The notes under the pieces are model-generated. The model made no database searches. It had not been told where the DNA came from and saw only the letters and a list, made by a program, of their open reading frames with translations. Made by a program: the position numbers and the translations under genes. A DNA stretch of 64,000 bases from Microcoleus sp. bin48.metabat.b7b8b9.023 (GTDB taxonomy: Bacteria > Cyanobacteriota > Cyanobacteriia > Cyanobacteriales > Microcoleaceae): contig NZ_JAAFKG010000022.1 in assembly GCF_013299185.1 (NCBI RefSeq), positions 39,103-103,102 of the forward strand, in the 5' to 3' direction. How positions within the stretch are numbered: position 1 is the first letter of the stretch; each line of letters opens with the position of its first letter. This document shows positions 44,622-55,954 of this stretch, in pieces.

Positions 44622-46442
44622 TTAATTAATCCGCAAGTCGAAAGGTAAGCGAACGTAAATCCCTTGCGGGTCATTCATCGACTTGATAACAGCCAATTCA
44701 TCCTGCATTTTCTTAACTTCGGCCGTCAGCGGGTCGAGTTTGGTGGCTGGTTTTAACACATGAACGCCGGATATTCTTTCCAAAATTCGCTCTTCCAAAC
44801 TGCGGCGTTTTGGATATTCTTCTAACTGCCAATCGTCGCCTAGTTTAGCTTGCTTAGCCGCTTCTCTAACAGCATCTTCTAGGCCGCCAATTTCATCCAC
44901 TAAACCCAACTGTTTCGCTGCGATACCAGACCAAACTCTGCCTTGAGCAATTTCTTGCACCTTGTTTTTTGACAGTTTGCGGGAGTCGGCGACTTTGGTG
45001 ATAAATAGATCGTAAATGCGATCGACTATTCTCTGAATATTCGCCAATTCTTGAGGATTTTTGGGGCGGGAAACCGTGTTAGTATCCGCAAAACGGGCGG
45101 TTTTTACCACGTCCCAAGTTATGCCGTTGTTAGCAGCCAGCTTTTCGGCATTGAATAGCATCCCAAAAACGCCGATGGAACCAGTAATCGTACTGGCTTC
45201 GGCAAAGATTTTGCTAGAACCCATCGAAATCCAATAGCCGCCGGAAGCTGCTAAATTGCCCATCGACACGATAACTGGCTTTTTTTTGCCCGTCAGCGCG
45301 ACTTCGCGCCCGATGACTTCCGCAGCCGTCGCGCTGCCTCCAGGGCTGTTGACGCGCAAAACTACTGCTTTTATGTCGTCATCTTCTCGGATTTTACGCA
45401 TTTCTTCAGCGATGCGATCGCCCCCTACTTGAGTCGGGCCGCCTTCGCCGTCTACAATCTCACCTTCAGCGTAAAGGACAGCAATCTGGTTTTTCTTGTG
45501 AGCGCGAGTAGAGTTTTTACTCTCAGCAACTCTTGCGTAGTTTTTCAAACTTATTTGCTTGAAAGATTTATCTTCTGCATCGGTTCCTGTTAGTTTTTTC
45601 AGTTCTATTGCAATTTCATCAAAGTAGACAACTTTATCAACTAACTTGCCTTTGAGAGCTTCGTTAGCCATCAAAGTTCCGCCATTATCTGCAACTGCTT
45701 GCAGTTGGGGAACGGTCAATTTGCGGCTCGGGCCGACAGTTTTCAGGTATTCGCCCCAAATATCTCCGAGCAGTTTTTGGGTTTGCTGGCGATTTTCCGG
45801 GCTCATTTTTTTGAGCAAAAACGGTTCGACGGCTGACTTATATTTCCCGACGCGAGTGACTTGGACTCCCAAGCCGTATTTCTCGAAAGCACCGGTCAAA
45901 AACATGGCTTGACTGCTAAAACCGTTGAGTTCTAGAGAGCCGTAAGGATTGATAGCAATTGTATTTGCAACGGAACCGAGGTAATAATCTCGCTCGCTCC
46001 AGTCCATTTCGTAAGCAAAAATGGGTTTTTTGGCATCTCGGAAACGCTGTAATGCCGATCGAACTTCTTTGAGATTAGCAAACCCGCTGCTGCTGGAATC
46101 CGAACTGCCTTCAAGATACATCCCCACGATTTTCGGGTCTTTTTTCGCAGATTCGATCGCATCTAAAACAGTACGCAGCGTCACAGCATCGCCGGATTCA
46201 TCCGAAAGAGCTTCTTGAATCGCCGCGCTCGTGCTGCGGCTCGGTTTGCTATCGGTGATATTTAGAGACAGATCTAATACCAGTACAGACTTATCTTTAA
46301 CTTGCGGGCCTGAATCTTTAGACGACGATGCCGCCAGAGCAATTAGCAGTACCAGTCCTCCCAATCCGATGCCGCCCAGCAGCAACAATCCCAGGAAGGT
46401 TCCCAGCAAACTTGCACAAGTATATTTTAGGAAATCTTTCAT
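44622..46442 (-). CDS. sppA: Signal peptide peptidase A (protease IV)
   Basis: Membrane-bound serine protease that degrades cleaved signal peptides; in cyanobacteria SppA1 has also been linked to antenna adjustment under stress. 606 residues, the long (tandem-domain) form. One N-terminal TM helix (GLLLLGGIGLGGLVLLIALA). The catalytic Lys is in TRVGKYKSAVEPFLL in the first half and the Ser in NLAASGGYWISMG in the second half, as expected for the long type. VVLRVNSPGGSATAAE forms the oxyanion region. Complete and likely active. Confidence 0.93.
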   Translation of the reverse strand: MKDFLKYTCASLLGTFLGLLLLGGIGLGGLVLLIALAASSSKDSGPQVKDKSVLVLDLSLNITDSKPSRSTSAAIQEALSDESGDAVTLRTVLDAIESAKKDPKIVGMYLEGSSDSSSSGFANLKEVRSALQRFRDAKKPIFAYEMDWSERDYYLGSVANTIAINPYGSLELNGFSSQAMFLTGAFEKYGLGVQVTRVGKYKSAVEPFLLKKMSPENRQQTQKLLGDIWGEYLKTVGPSRKLTVPQLQAVADNGGTLMANEALKGKLVDKVVYFDEIAIELKKLTGTDAEDKSFKQISLKNYARVAESKNSTRAHKKNQIAVLYAEGEIVDGEGGPTQVGGDRIAEEMRKIREDDDIKAVVLRVNSPGGSATAAEVIGREVALTGKKKPVIVSMGNLAASGGYWISMGSSKIFAEASTITGSIGVFGMLFNAEKLAANNGITWDVVKTARFADTNTVSRPKNPQELANIQRIVDRIYDLFITKVADSRKLSKNKVQEIAQGRVWSGIAAKQLGLVDEIGGLEDAVREAAKQAKLGDDWQLEEYPKRRSLEERILERISGVHVLKPATKLDPLTAEVKKMQDELAVIKSMNDPQGIYVRLPFDLRIN

Positions 46443-46455
46443 TTAGATAATTAGT

Positions 46456-46620
46456 CAGTTGACAGTTGACAGTTGACAGTTGACGTGTGGTAGGGGCAGT
46501 GGATGGTGCGGGCCTGCCCTCTTAGTTGACAGTTGACAGTTGACAGTTGACGTGTGGTAGGGGCAGTGCCCCGTGCCTGCCCTCTTAGTTGACAGTTGAC
46601 AGTTGACAGTTGACAGTTGG
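46456..46620. repeat. CAGTTGA heptamer blocks alternating with GTAGGGGCAGTG repeats
   Basis: Three heptamer blocks (46456-46483, 46526-46551, 46588-46619) alternate with two copies of GTGTGGTAGGGGCAGTG followed by a CCTGCCCTCTTAGTTGAC end. Further AT-rich short repeats continue to 46779. No gene is visible in the 337-bp gap. Confidence 0.85.
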
Positions 46621-46779
46621 TAATTATTAACATTTGGTAATTGGCAGTTAGTAATTGGCAGTTGTTATTTCTTATTTCTTATTTTTTAATCTCTTCCAAT
46701 AATCAGTAACTACTGACTACTGCCAACTGCCAACTGCCAACTGCCAACTGCCAACTGACTACTGCCAACTGACTTACTT

Positions 46780-47829
46780 TTATCTTAACCTTTCCAAAAC
46801 CCCAGGATGTTTTAACTCGTCGAGGTTAGCGCAGCCAGTACAAAACATCACCGTAGCGATTTCTGCAATTAAAACCTCAGCTAGAACACCTGCTGCTGAT
46901 TCCGATGCTGCGGCTGCTTGCAGAAACGGCCGCGCCAGCCCCGCAACATCCGCGCCGAGGGCGATCGCCTTGGCTGCATCCAAGCCGTTTTGCAAGCCTC
47001 CAGAGGCAATCAGGGGAACATCCGGCGCTACGGCGCGGGTGCTGACAACGCACTCGGCTGTCGGAATTCCCCAGTCGGCAAAGGTGGCACCCAACCTGCG
47101 CTGCTTGCTGTCTTTGGCTCGCTCTCCTTCTATTTTGGCCCAAGAAGTGCCTCCGGCTCCGGCAATGTCGATCGCGCTTACCCCAGCCGATCGCAATTTC
47201 TGTGCCATTTTTCCAGAAATACCGTTGCCTACTTCTTTCGCAATCACCGGTACTGGTAATTTATCGCACAATTTAGCAATTTTTTCGAGCAGTCCTTTAA
47301 AGTTAGTATCGCCTTCAGTTTGAACGCACTCTTGCAGCGGATTGAGGTGCAAAATTAGGGCATCTGCTTCCAGAATATCGATAATTTTTTGACACTCTTC
47401 CAAACCGTAATTGTAGTTTAATTGAACCGCTCCGATATTAGCAAATAGCAGAATATCGGGAGCGCGGCGGCGCACGGCAAATGTAGCAGCAAGTTGAGGG
47501 TTTTCTACGATGATGCGCTGGGAACCGACTCCCATCGCCAGTTTGTATTCCTGAGCGACATCGGCGAGGCGATAATTAATGGTCTGGGCTAGTTCTGTGC
47601 CACCTGTCATTGAGGAAATTAGCAGGGGAGCGCCTAGTTTTTTGCCGAGAAATGTGGAGGTGAGATCGATTTGGGTGCGATCGAGTTCTGGCAAACAGCA
47701 GTGAGTAAAACGGTAGTGTTCCAGTCCGCTGGTAGTTTCGCGAAATTGTACGTCTTCTTCGAGACAGATCCTGAGGTGGTCTGCTTTGCGGGTTTCGGTT
47801 TGCGAGGGCGAGGTTAATGGCAAGTTCAC
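46780..47829 (-). CDS. fni: Type 2 isopentenyl-diphosphate delta-isomerase
   Basis: FMN-dependent interconversion of IPP and DMAPP, feeding carotenoid, phytol and quinone synthesis. 349 residues. Signatures: [16 protein letters not shown] at the start, [41 protein letters not shown] (substrate and Mg), [14 protein letters not shown] and [14 protein letters not shown], then [16 protein letters not shown] for the FMN phosphate. Cyanobacteria generally use this type rather than type 1. Confidence 0.96.
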   Translation of the reverse strand: MNLPLTSPSQTETRKADHLRICLEEDVQFRETTSGLEHYRFTHCCLPELDRTQIDLTSTFLGKKLGAPLLISSMTGGTELAQTINYRLADVAQEYKLAMGVGSQRIIVENPQLAATFAVRRRAPDILLFANIGAVQLNYNYGLEECQKIIDILEADALILHLNPLQECVQTEGDTNFKGLLEKIAKLCDKLPVPVIAKEVGNGISGKMAQKLRSAGVSAIDIAGAGGTSWAKIEGERAKDSKQRRLGATFADWGIPTAECVVSTRAVAPDVPLIASGGLQNGLDAAKAIALGADVAGLARPFLQAAAASESAAGVLAEVLIAEIATVMFCTGCANLDELKHPGVLERLR

Positions 47830-47974
47830 AGTGGCTATTTGGGGAGAGAGTTTTGAGTTAGGAATATAGCAATTTTATTTCATTTCTGAGATTTTTTATT
47901 AACCGCAGAGAGCGCAGAGGGCGCAGAGGAGTAGAAAAGAGAGATGTTCGCAAATTCTGCTTTCTGTTGCTATA

Positions 47975-49846
<1,872 letters not shown>

Positions 49847-49937
49847 ACAAAAATCTTTCTCTGTTCTCTCTTCCTCTGCGCCCTCTGCGCTCTCTGCGGT
49901 TAAAAAAAATCTAATTCACAAATGAAATAGAATTAAT

Positions 49938-50816
49938 ATGCCCTCTAACTCCCTAAAACTGCACAAAGAACACAAAAGTTTCGGTGGCAAACTCGGCTTT
50001 TACAGCCATCAATCATCCGCGTGCAACAGCGAGATGAAATTCACTGTTTATCAGCCGCCGCAAGCCAAAAGTCAACCCGTACCAATTCTGTATTTCCTAT
50101 CAGGATTAACCTGCACGGAAGAGAACTTTATGGCAAAAGCGGGGGCGCAACAATGGGCAGCAAAATACGGGTTAATGCTGGTGGCGCCCGACACTAGCCC
50201 CCGCAATACTGGCATTCCTGGGGAAGCCGACAATTGGGATTTGGGAAGCGGCGCGGGTTTTTATGTGGATGCGACAGCCACACCTTGGAATTCTCACTAT
50301 CGAATGTACAGTTATGTGGTTGATGAGTTGCCGAATTTAATCGCCGCAAACTTTCCAGGGATACGCGAAAAACAGGGAATTTTCGGTCATTCGATGGGCG
50401 GACACGGGGCTTTAATTTGCGCGTTAAAAAATGGCGTGAAGCGAAGCTATCCCGAAGGGAATCGCTATCTTTCAGTTTCGGCTTTTGCGCCTATTTGCGC
50501 GCCCGTCCGCAGCCCTTGGGGACAAAAAATATTTGGACACTACCTCGGTGGCGATAAGGAGAGTTGGAAGGCTTGGGATGCTAGCGAATTAGTCCTGGAA
50601 CAGCAATACAAGCGTCCGATTTTGATTGACTGCGGTACTGATGATTCGTATCTAGCTGACGGACAATTGTTGCCGGATGTGTTCGCAGCAGCTTGTGCAA
50701 AAGTGGGACAGCCACTGACTTTAAGGATGCAGGAAGGTTACGATCACAGCTATTATTTTGTGGCTAGTTTTATGGAGGATCACATTCGCCATCATGCGGC
50801 TGCTTTGTGCAAGTAA
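49938..50816 (+). CDS. fghA: S-formylglutathione hydrolase with an inserted repeat peptide
   Basis: Hydrolyses S-formylglutathione to formate and GSH, the second step of formaldehyde detoxification, directly after frmA (91 bp). 292 residues. Nucleophile Ser in FGHSMGGHGA; Asp in CGTDD; His in GYDHSYYF. LTCTEENFMAKAGAQ is typical. After ICALKN the usual short link to YLSVSAFAPI is lengthened by VKRSYPEGN, encoded by GCGAAGCTATCCCGAAGGGA (50441-50465), a known type of cyanobacterial dispersed repeat kept in frame. Esterase D fold. Confidence 0.94.
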   Translation: MPSNSLKLHKEHKSFGGKLGFYSHQSSACNSEMKFTVYQPPQAKSQPVPILYFLSGLTCTEENFMAKAGAQQWAAKYGLMLVAPDTSPRNTGIPGEADNWDLGSGAGFYVDATATPWNSHYRMYSYVVDELPNLIAANFPGIREKQGIFGHSMGGHGALICALKNGVKRSYPEGNRYLSVSAFAPICAPVRSPWGQKIFGHYLGGDKESWKAWDASELVLEQQYKRPILIDCGTDDSYLADGQLLPDVFAAACAKVGQPLTLRMQEGYDHSYYFVASFMEDHIRHHAAALCK

Positions 50817-50819
50817 AAT

Positions 50820-51050
50820 AGGTTTGTAGTGACTCGGCGGTTGAAACCGCGACTACACACACTAAGTCTGCCTCCGCAGACTAAGAGTAGTAAGGACTTG
50901 AGTCCTAAAGGTTCGTAGAAGTAGAGTGCGTCAGAGAGATTTTTGCAGCAACAAATTAACAATTTCGCAACTGACGCACTCCTCGAATGGTGCGTCAGAA
51001 TGAGATTTTTAGTGATGATTGATAATTGCTAAACTGACGCACCCTACAAT
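50820..51050. repeat. Mixed short palindromes between convergent genes
   Basis: Holds GGCGGTTGAAACCGC, GTCTGCCTCCGCAGAC and two GAGTGCGTCAGA/TGACGCAC-type half palindromes. The first two belong to the same families seen near 59650-59705. No gene. Confidence 0.65.
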
Positions 51051-51051
51051 A

Positions 51052-51966
51052 TTAATTTAGATCGATCGCAAATACCCACTCTTTGTACTTGCGATCGCGA
51101 TTTTCGATAATTCCCGTCAGTTTCTCCAAAATCTTTTCAGTGATGGGTCGGTTTTTCGGCAATTGATAGTTTTCTATTCGGTTAATTGGCGTAATTTTGG
51201 CGGCGGTTCCGCACAGAAAAATCTCGTCTGCAATCAACAGTTCTGATTTGTCAACGGGTCTTTCTGTAACTTCTATTCCTAAGTCTCGGGCGATTGTTAT
51301 CACGCTGTCTCTGGTGATTCCTTCGAGAATATCTTGATCGAAACCGGGAGTAACTAATTTGCCGTTTCTGGCGACAAATATGTTCATTCCTGAAGCTTCG
51401 CTGACTTTTCCCTGAGTATTCATCATGATAGCTTCATCGAAGCCGGATTCTACTGCTTCGGTTTTGGCTAAGGCTGAGGTGATGTAGGCGCCGCTAATTT
51501 TACCTCTTAGTGGCAAACTGCGGTCTTCTTGGCGGTACCAAGAGCTAATTCTACAGTTGACTCCTTCTTTGGGCAAGTAGTCGGAGAGTTCTAATCCGTA
51601 GACAAAGAAGTCTGTTTCGACGTTGTGCAGTCGGGGGGCTATTCCTAAACTGGATGTGTAGATAAATGGACGGATGTAAAAAGATTTGTTGGGCTGATTT
51701 TTTTTGACAAAATCAATGATGATTTGTTGGATTTTGTCGGCGGGAATATCGCAGTGGAGGAAGCTGGCACTTTGACTTAATCTTTGACAGTGGCGGTCTA
51801 ATCTAAATAGTAAGATGCGATCGCCATTTTGGGGGTCGGGAATTCCTCGCAACCCGCCTAAAACTCCGGTTCCGTAGTGCAGGGCGTGGGTGGCGATGGA
51901 GATTTTGGCGTCGGTAAATGGGAGAAATTGGTTTTGAAAGTAGGCGATGGGGAGAAAACTATCCAT
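51052..51966 (-). CDS. ilvE: Branched-chain amino acid aminotransferase
   Basis: PLP enzyme that makes valine, leucine and isoleucine from their 2-oxo acids (fold type IV). 304 residues. Motifs: THALHYGTGVLGGLRG near the start, the PLP Lys in RGKISGAYITSALAKTEA, EASGMNIFVARNG and DEIFLCGTAAKITPI. All fit IlvE. The protein ends a little after the fold core, the usual length. Confidence 0.94.
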   Translation of the reverse strand: MDSFLPIAYFQNQFLPFTDAKISIATHALHYGTGVLGGLRGIPDPQNGDRILLFRLDRHCQRLSQSASFLHCDIPADKIQQIIIDFVKKNQPNKSFYIRPFIYTSSLGIAPRLHNVETDFFVYGLELSDYLPKEGVNCRISSWYRQEDRSLPLRGKISGAYITSALAKTEAVESGFDEAIMMNTQGKVSEASGMNIFVARNGKLVTPGFDQDILEGITRDSVITIARDLGIEVTERPVDKSELLIADEIFLCGTAAKITPINRIENYQLPKNRPITEKILEKLTGIIENRDRKYKEWVFAIDLN

Positions 51967-52255
51967 GATTCAAGCTGGCGATGAGTTGGGCAGTCCGCGA
52001 GGAATGGTGATTTTGGTTATATTACCATAAGTTATGCGATTTTAAATTTGGGATTTGGGATTTGGGATTTGGGATTGACTGATGAACTATGAGTTTTGAG
52101 ATGGTCTGCTGTTGGATTGTTTTTTTTTGAACTGGGATGATTGTTGTGTTGCGATCGCGATTTATAAAATAATCTAAATTGCGGTCGGTTTGGTTGATAA
52201 TTGTTTTGAGAAAGAGTGCGCTCGACTGCGAGCAAAAATCAAGGAAGGAGTAACT

Positions 52256-52624
52256 GTGGCACGTAAATGTTTCATCATTGAAATGGGGATGGGTATCGAC
52301 CAGCACGGGCAGGAACCGACTGTCGCGGCGGCTAGGGCTGTACGAAATGCGATCGCCAATAATGCTCTCCTAGGCGTCTGGGAAGTGGCGGGTTTGACTG
52401 ACCCCAATCAAATGATTGTGGAGGTAAAGGTGGCGGTTCCTTATCCCGAACAAGTGCGGCCCGATGATGTGTTGGCGGTGCTGCCTTTTGGTAGCAAGAC
52501 TCTGATTGTCGAGCAAGGGGGGATGATTGTGCCAGGAAGGGCGATCGCCTCTCTGAATGATAAAAATGATGAAATGTTGATCGCCGTGGCTGCTGTGAGT
52601 GTTTTTGTGGAAACTGAAGATTAA
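52256..52624 (+). CDS. Lin0512 family protein
   Basis: A 122-residue conserved protein with the family pattern CFIIEMGMGIDQHGQEPT, AARAVRNAIANN, and VEVKVAVPYPEQV. Its structure class is known but its role is not. GTG at 52256 is the start: AAGGAAGGAG lies 5 bases upstream, while the open frame back to 52190 has no family sequence. Confidence 0.85.
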   Translation: MARKCFIIEMGMGIDQHGQEPTVAAARAVRNAIANNALLGVWEVAGLTDPNQMIVEVKVAVPYPEQVRPDDVLAVLPFGSKTLIVEQGGMIVPGRAIASLNDKNDEMLIAVAAVSVFVETED

Positions 52625-52757
52625 TTAATTGTGCCAGTTTCCACTGCTGGTAAGGTGACTGGATGCGATCGCCAACAGAATGCAAATAGTGCGATCGCTC
52701 GTTGTTGTAGCTGCGGAAATCGTCCTACTAAACCAAAATAAATTGAGCTTAATTTAT

Positions 52758-52891
52758 TATAACTGAGATCTTGCACCATTCTCAATAAGGCTTTTATGAA
52801 CAGGCCGGACAGCCTGTTCCACAAGAAATTCACTCTTTGTGGAACAGGCCGGACAGCCTGTTGCTGACAATGGTGCAAGATGTGAGTTATA
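52758..52891. mobile_element. MITE with 23-bp inverted ends
   Basis: Left end TATAACT then ATCTTGCACCATT (52758-52780); the right end (52869-52891) is its complement with three mismatches. Inside are two GAACAGGCCGGACAGCCTGT repeats. Non-coding, it ends 2 bp before the stop codon of the rhodanese gene. Confidence 0.8.
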
Positions 52892-52893
52892 AC

Positions 52894-53493
52894 CTAATTA
52901 CTTTTGATAGCAGCTTTCTGAGATAAAGTAATTGGGGCTAATATCTGGGAATCTTTTTGAGCGGGTACTGCTTGCCGCCACGCTTTAATGCCGCCTGAAA
53001 GAACAACAACATTTAGGCTAATATCCTGAATCTTATTAGTCTCCTTTCCCGGAGTGCCTTGGGAATATTGATCGACTTTTGCCAACTGTTGGTATGCTTT
53101 AATCGATCGCCCTCCTCTGGCACAATAAAGTACAACTATTGGCTGAGGTCGATCGTCTTTAACCTGAGCTTTGACAAGGGCTTTAACCTGTTTGGCCCCG
53201 AGCCCCATCTCAATATCGATTAGGGGAACCAGCGGACTTTCAGCGATCCGATCTTCCGCGTATTCTTCCGGCGATCGTACATCTATCAAAATCACCGATT
53301 TCAACTTACCTTGCTGCAATTCAGCAACAGTTACTTGTTTGGTATTTAAACTGGCGATAAAAGTTGGAATATCCATGTGATTATATAGGGAAAATGCACT
53401 CAAAGAACCGAGACTAATTAATATCAAAACCATAATTACCCGCAACGGGCGAGAATTGAGATTAATACTTTGTTTGAAATTGAGATTTAGCAT
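52894..53493 (-). CDS. Membrane-anchored rhodanese-domain protein
   Basis: A 199-residue protein with an N-terminal TM helix (VIMVLILISLGSLSAFSLYN) and a rhodanese domain (VILIDVRSPEEYAEDRI, active-site Cys in VLYCARGGRS, LSGGIKAW). The loop CARGGRS fits a catalytic sulfurtransferase-type Cys. Its start overlaps the end of the sterol-desaturase gene by 32 bp, so the two are coupled. Substrate unknown. Confidence 0.86.
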   Translation of the reverse strand: MLNLNFKQSINLNSRPLRVIMVLILISLGSLSAFSLYNHMDIPTFIASLNTKQVTVAELQQGKLKSVILIDVRSPEEYAEDRIAESPLVPLIDIEMGLGAKQVKALVKAQVKDDRPQPIVVLYCARGGRSIKAYQQLAKVDQYSQGTPGKETNKIQDISLNVVVLSGGIKAWRQAVPAQKDSQILAPITLSQKAAIKSN

Positions 53494-54253
53494 TTTGCAT
53501 CATCCTTGAAAATGGATAGAACATTTGTCCGACATATCCAGCAGGTATAGAATCAGAAATGCCATATCGTTCGGGCATTTTTTTTGCTGGCATATACATA
53601 GTACCAAATAGCAAATCTAAAAGTGGCAACTGAACGGCAAAATTCTTGTTATGAATTTTGGGACTTTTACTGTGATGCCAGTGATGGAATTCCGGGGTGG
53701 CGACGAACCACTTGAGCGGGCCAAATTTGATGGTAATGTTAGCATGAATTAAAAATGCGATCGCCACCGAATAAAGAGCATAAATCGCAAAAGTTTCCTT
53801 AGTAAATCCCAACCAGTAAAGAGGCATCATTTTGCAAATCTGAGTAAAGAGTTGCTCGCAGGGATGCACCCGCACTGCTGCCAACCAGTCCATGCGTTCG
53901 ATGCTGTGATGGACTGCATGAAATTGCCAAAGCCACGGTACTTCATGCAGCAGTCGGTGAGCGATGTAATATGCCAGATCGGAAATTACAATTGCTTCTG
54001 CAAACTGCAACCAGATAGGTTGAGAGGCTATTTCACTTTGCAATTCCGGGTTGAATAAATCAGTCATCAGCGACAAGGTTACAGCCACAACAATAGCGCA
54101 CGATCGACCAATAAAGTGACCTGTAAAAAAATAGGTAGCATCGGTTTTCCAGCCGCGACGAAAGACTTTTTGATTGTGTAAAGCAAAGATTCTTTCTAGG
54201 GGAATGAAGATGCAGGCTAAGATGACGAAACCTTTGATAATTTCAGGTGACAT
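53462..54253 (-). CDS. Sterol desaturase / fatty acid hydroxylase family protein
   Basis: A 263-residue integral membrane di-iron protein: four or more TM helices and the His clusters HRLLHE, WQFHAVHHS and FHHWHH. This superfamily hydroxylates or desaturates lipids; cyanobacterial members include carotenoid hydroxylases, but the sequence does not fix the substrate. The last 32 bp overlap the downstream rhodanese gene. Confidence 0.85.
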   Translation of the reverse strand: MSPEIIKGFVILACIFIPLERIFALHNQKVFRRGWKTDATYFFTGHFIGRSCAIVVAVTLSLMTDLFNPELQSEIASQPIWLQFAEAIVISDLAYYIAHRLLHEVPWLWQFHAVHHSIERMDWLAAVRVHPCEQLFTQICKMMPLYWLGFTKETFAIYALYSVAIAFLIHANITIKFGPLKWFVATPEFHHWHHSKSPKIHNKNFAVQLPLLDLLFGTMYMPAKKMPERYGISDSIPAGYVGQMFYPFSRMMQNAKSQFQTKY

Positions 54254-54276
54254 GAGATTCTGATTAATGTCGATAT

Positions 54277-55272
54277 TTACTTAGGTACTTCACTGCTACC
54301 AGCAGCGCAGACAGGAACACCATTCTGAAGGATCGGATTAGGTGGTTGGGTTTTCCCAGGAGAATTTGCTTGACACAGAATGGATACAGTAGTGCTTTCA
54401 TAGTTATATGCTGCGGAACTAGGTACTAAGAATACAGCCCCCACATGGCTAAGAAGACTGTGTTTTTCGTTGCGAGATCCCGCATAACTAAATGCAGCAT
54501 TTTTCGTAGCGCCGATCGAATAGTTATAGTTGGTTGTCTGAGTTTTAATGCCGATGCCCAAGGCAGTAATGGAATTAGAAAATGCACCTTTATCTGCAAA
54601 ATAAGCTTGTTGGGCACGGTTCATTGAGCCAACATATTGCTTAGCTTCTGACTGCATCGCTTTATTGCCACAATGCAGAAAAGAAGGGAGGGCGATATGA
54701 GCAAGTATCCCAATAATTATCACAACCACAAAAAAGTCAATAATGCGTGAAGTTCCTTCACCAGATTTATATTCATTTATGGAACGCAAATCTGGCTGAT
54801 AAGTTTTTGCCACAGATTTAAGGTTTTTTATCGGCCGCAAATCTTGCCGATCGACTGTTGTGACAGATTTAGGTTCTTTGAGAGGTTGCAAATCTTGTCG
54901 ATCGACTTTAGCGACAGATTTAGGTTCTTTGAGAGGTTGCAAATCTTGTCGATCGACTTTAGCGACAGATTTAGGTTCTTTGAGAGGTTGCAAATCTTGT
55001 CGATCGACTTTAGCGACAGATTTAGGTTCTTTGATGGGTTGCAAATTTGTGCGATCGACTTTGGCGACAGATTTAGGTTCTTGGATGGGTTGCAAATTTG
55101 TGCGATCGACTTTGGCGACAGATTTAGGTTCTTGGATGGGTTGCAAATTTGTGCGATCGACTTTGGCGACAGATTTAGGTTCTGTGAGGGGCCGATCGGG
55201 TTGATAAGTTTTTGCCAAAAATTTCGATTGTTCGTTGATTTGATTGAGTTCAGGCTTTTCTTTGAGTTGCAT
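54277..55272 (-). CDS. Type IV pilin-like G/H protein with N-terminal 17-residue repeat array
   Basis: A 331-residue protein. Residues 1-35 resemble the start of its neighbour at 55367. Residues about 36-170 are eight repeats of 17 residues (unit EPKSVAKVDRQDLQPLK), encoded by 51-bp DNA repeats. Then a pilin-type hydrophobic helix (RIIDFFVVVIIIGILAHIAL) and a G/H pilin domain (SEAKQYVGSMNRAQQAYFAD, ITALGIGIKTQTTNYNYSI, VGAVFLVPS, VPVCAAGS). Ordinary prepilins have a leader under 30 residues; here 180 residues precede the helix, so prepilin-peptidase processing is doubtful unless the repeats are cut off. Confidence 0.82.
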   Translation of the reverse strand: MQLKEKPELNQINEQSKFLAKTYQPDRPLTEPKSVAKVDRTNLQPIQEPKSVAKVDRTNLQPIQEPKSVAKVDRTNLQPIKEPKSVAKVDRQDLQPLKEPKSVAKVDRQDLQPLKEPKSVAKVDRQDLQPLKEPKSVTTVDRQDLRPIKNLKSVAKTYQPDLRSINEYKSGEGTSRIIDFFVVVIIIGILAHIALPSFLHCGNKAMQSEAKQYVGSMNRAQQAYFADKGAFSNSITALGIGIKTQTTNYNYSIGATKNAAFSYAGSRNEKHSLLSHVGAVFLVPSSAAYNYESTTVSILCQANSPGKTQPPNPILQNGVPVCAAGSSEVPK

Positions 55273-55366
55273 ACTTGTTCTCCAAATATTTTACGTGAAC
55301 GGTTTTTAGACGATGATTCTTCTGATGAGATGTGCGATATTTGACTGTCAGGTAACGCCTCTTAAT

Positions 55367-55954
55367 TTACCTAACCACTTGACTACCAGCAGCGCAGACA
55401 GGAACATCATTCTGAAGGATAGGATTAGCTGGTTGGATATTCCCAGGAGAATTTGCTTGACACAGCATGGATACAGTAGTCTTTGTACTGTTAGCTTCTG
55501 GGGAAACAGGTACTAAAAATACAGCCCCGACATAGCTACGAAGATTATTGCTGCGGGCTACCCCATAACTAAAAGCAGCATTTTTGGTAGCTATGGCTGA
55601 ATAGTTATAGTTGATTGTCTGAGTTTCAATGCCGAGGTCCAGGGCAGTAATGGAATTAGAAAATGCGCCATTTTCTGCGTATTTTGCTTGTTGGGCGCGG
55701 TTCATTGAGCCAAGATATGCCTTAGCTTCTGACTGCTTCACGTTAGTACACCAGCTGCCACGATAACAGATAAAAGAGGGCAGGGCAATCGCAGAAAGTA
55801 TCCCAATAATTATCACAACCATAAAAAACTCAATAATCCGTAAAGTTCCTCCACTTTTTATGGGTCGATCGGATTGATAATTTTTTGCCAAAAATTTCGC
55901 TTCTTCCGATTTTTGGTTGATTTGATTTAGTTCAGGCTGTTCTTTGAGGGGCAT
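55367..55954 (-). CDS. Type IV pilin-like G/H protein, paralogue without repeats
   Basis: A 195-residue protein closely related to the 54277 protein. A 40-residue polar leader (KSEEAKFLAKNYQSDRP) precedes the pilin helix RIIEFFMVVIIIGILSAIAL. The domain SEAKAYLGSMNRAQQAKYAE ... ALDLGIETQTINYNYSA ... VGAVFLVPV follows. The conserved Glu is placed one residue off the usual pilin position. Together the two genes look like a tandem duplication, with repeats added only to the first. Confidence 0.84.
   Translation of the reverse strand: MPLKEQPELNQINQKSEEAKFLAKNYQSDRPIKSGGTLRIIEFFMVVIIIGILSAIALPSFICYRGSWCTNVKQSEAKAYLGSMNRAQQAKYAENGAFSNSITALDLGIETQTINYNYSAIATKNAAFSYGVARSNNLRSYVGAVFLVPVSPEANSTKTTVSMLCQANSPGNIQPANPILQNDVPVCAAGSQVVR

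Noticed and set aside
46451..46633. Minus-strand frame after sppA
   Set aside because: Also heptamer-derived (STVNCQL repeats).
54844..55344. Antisense frames across the pilin repeat array
   Set aside because: They are by-products of the 51-bp repeats; the minus-strand frame has the pilin domain.
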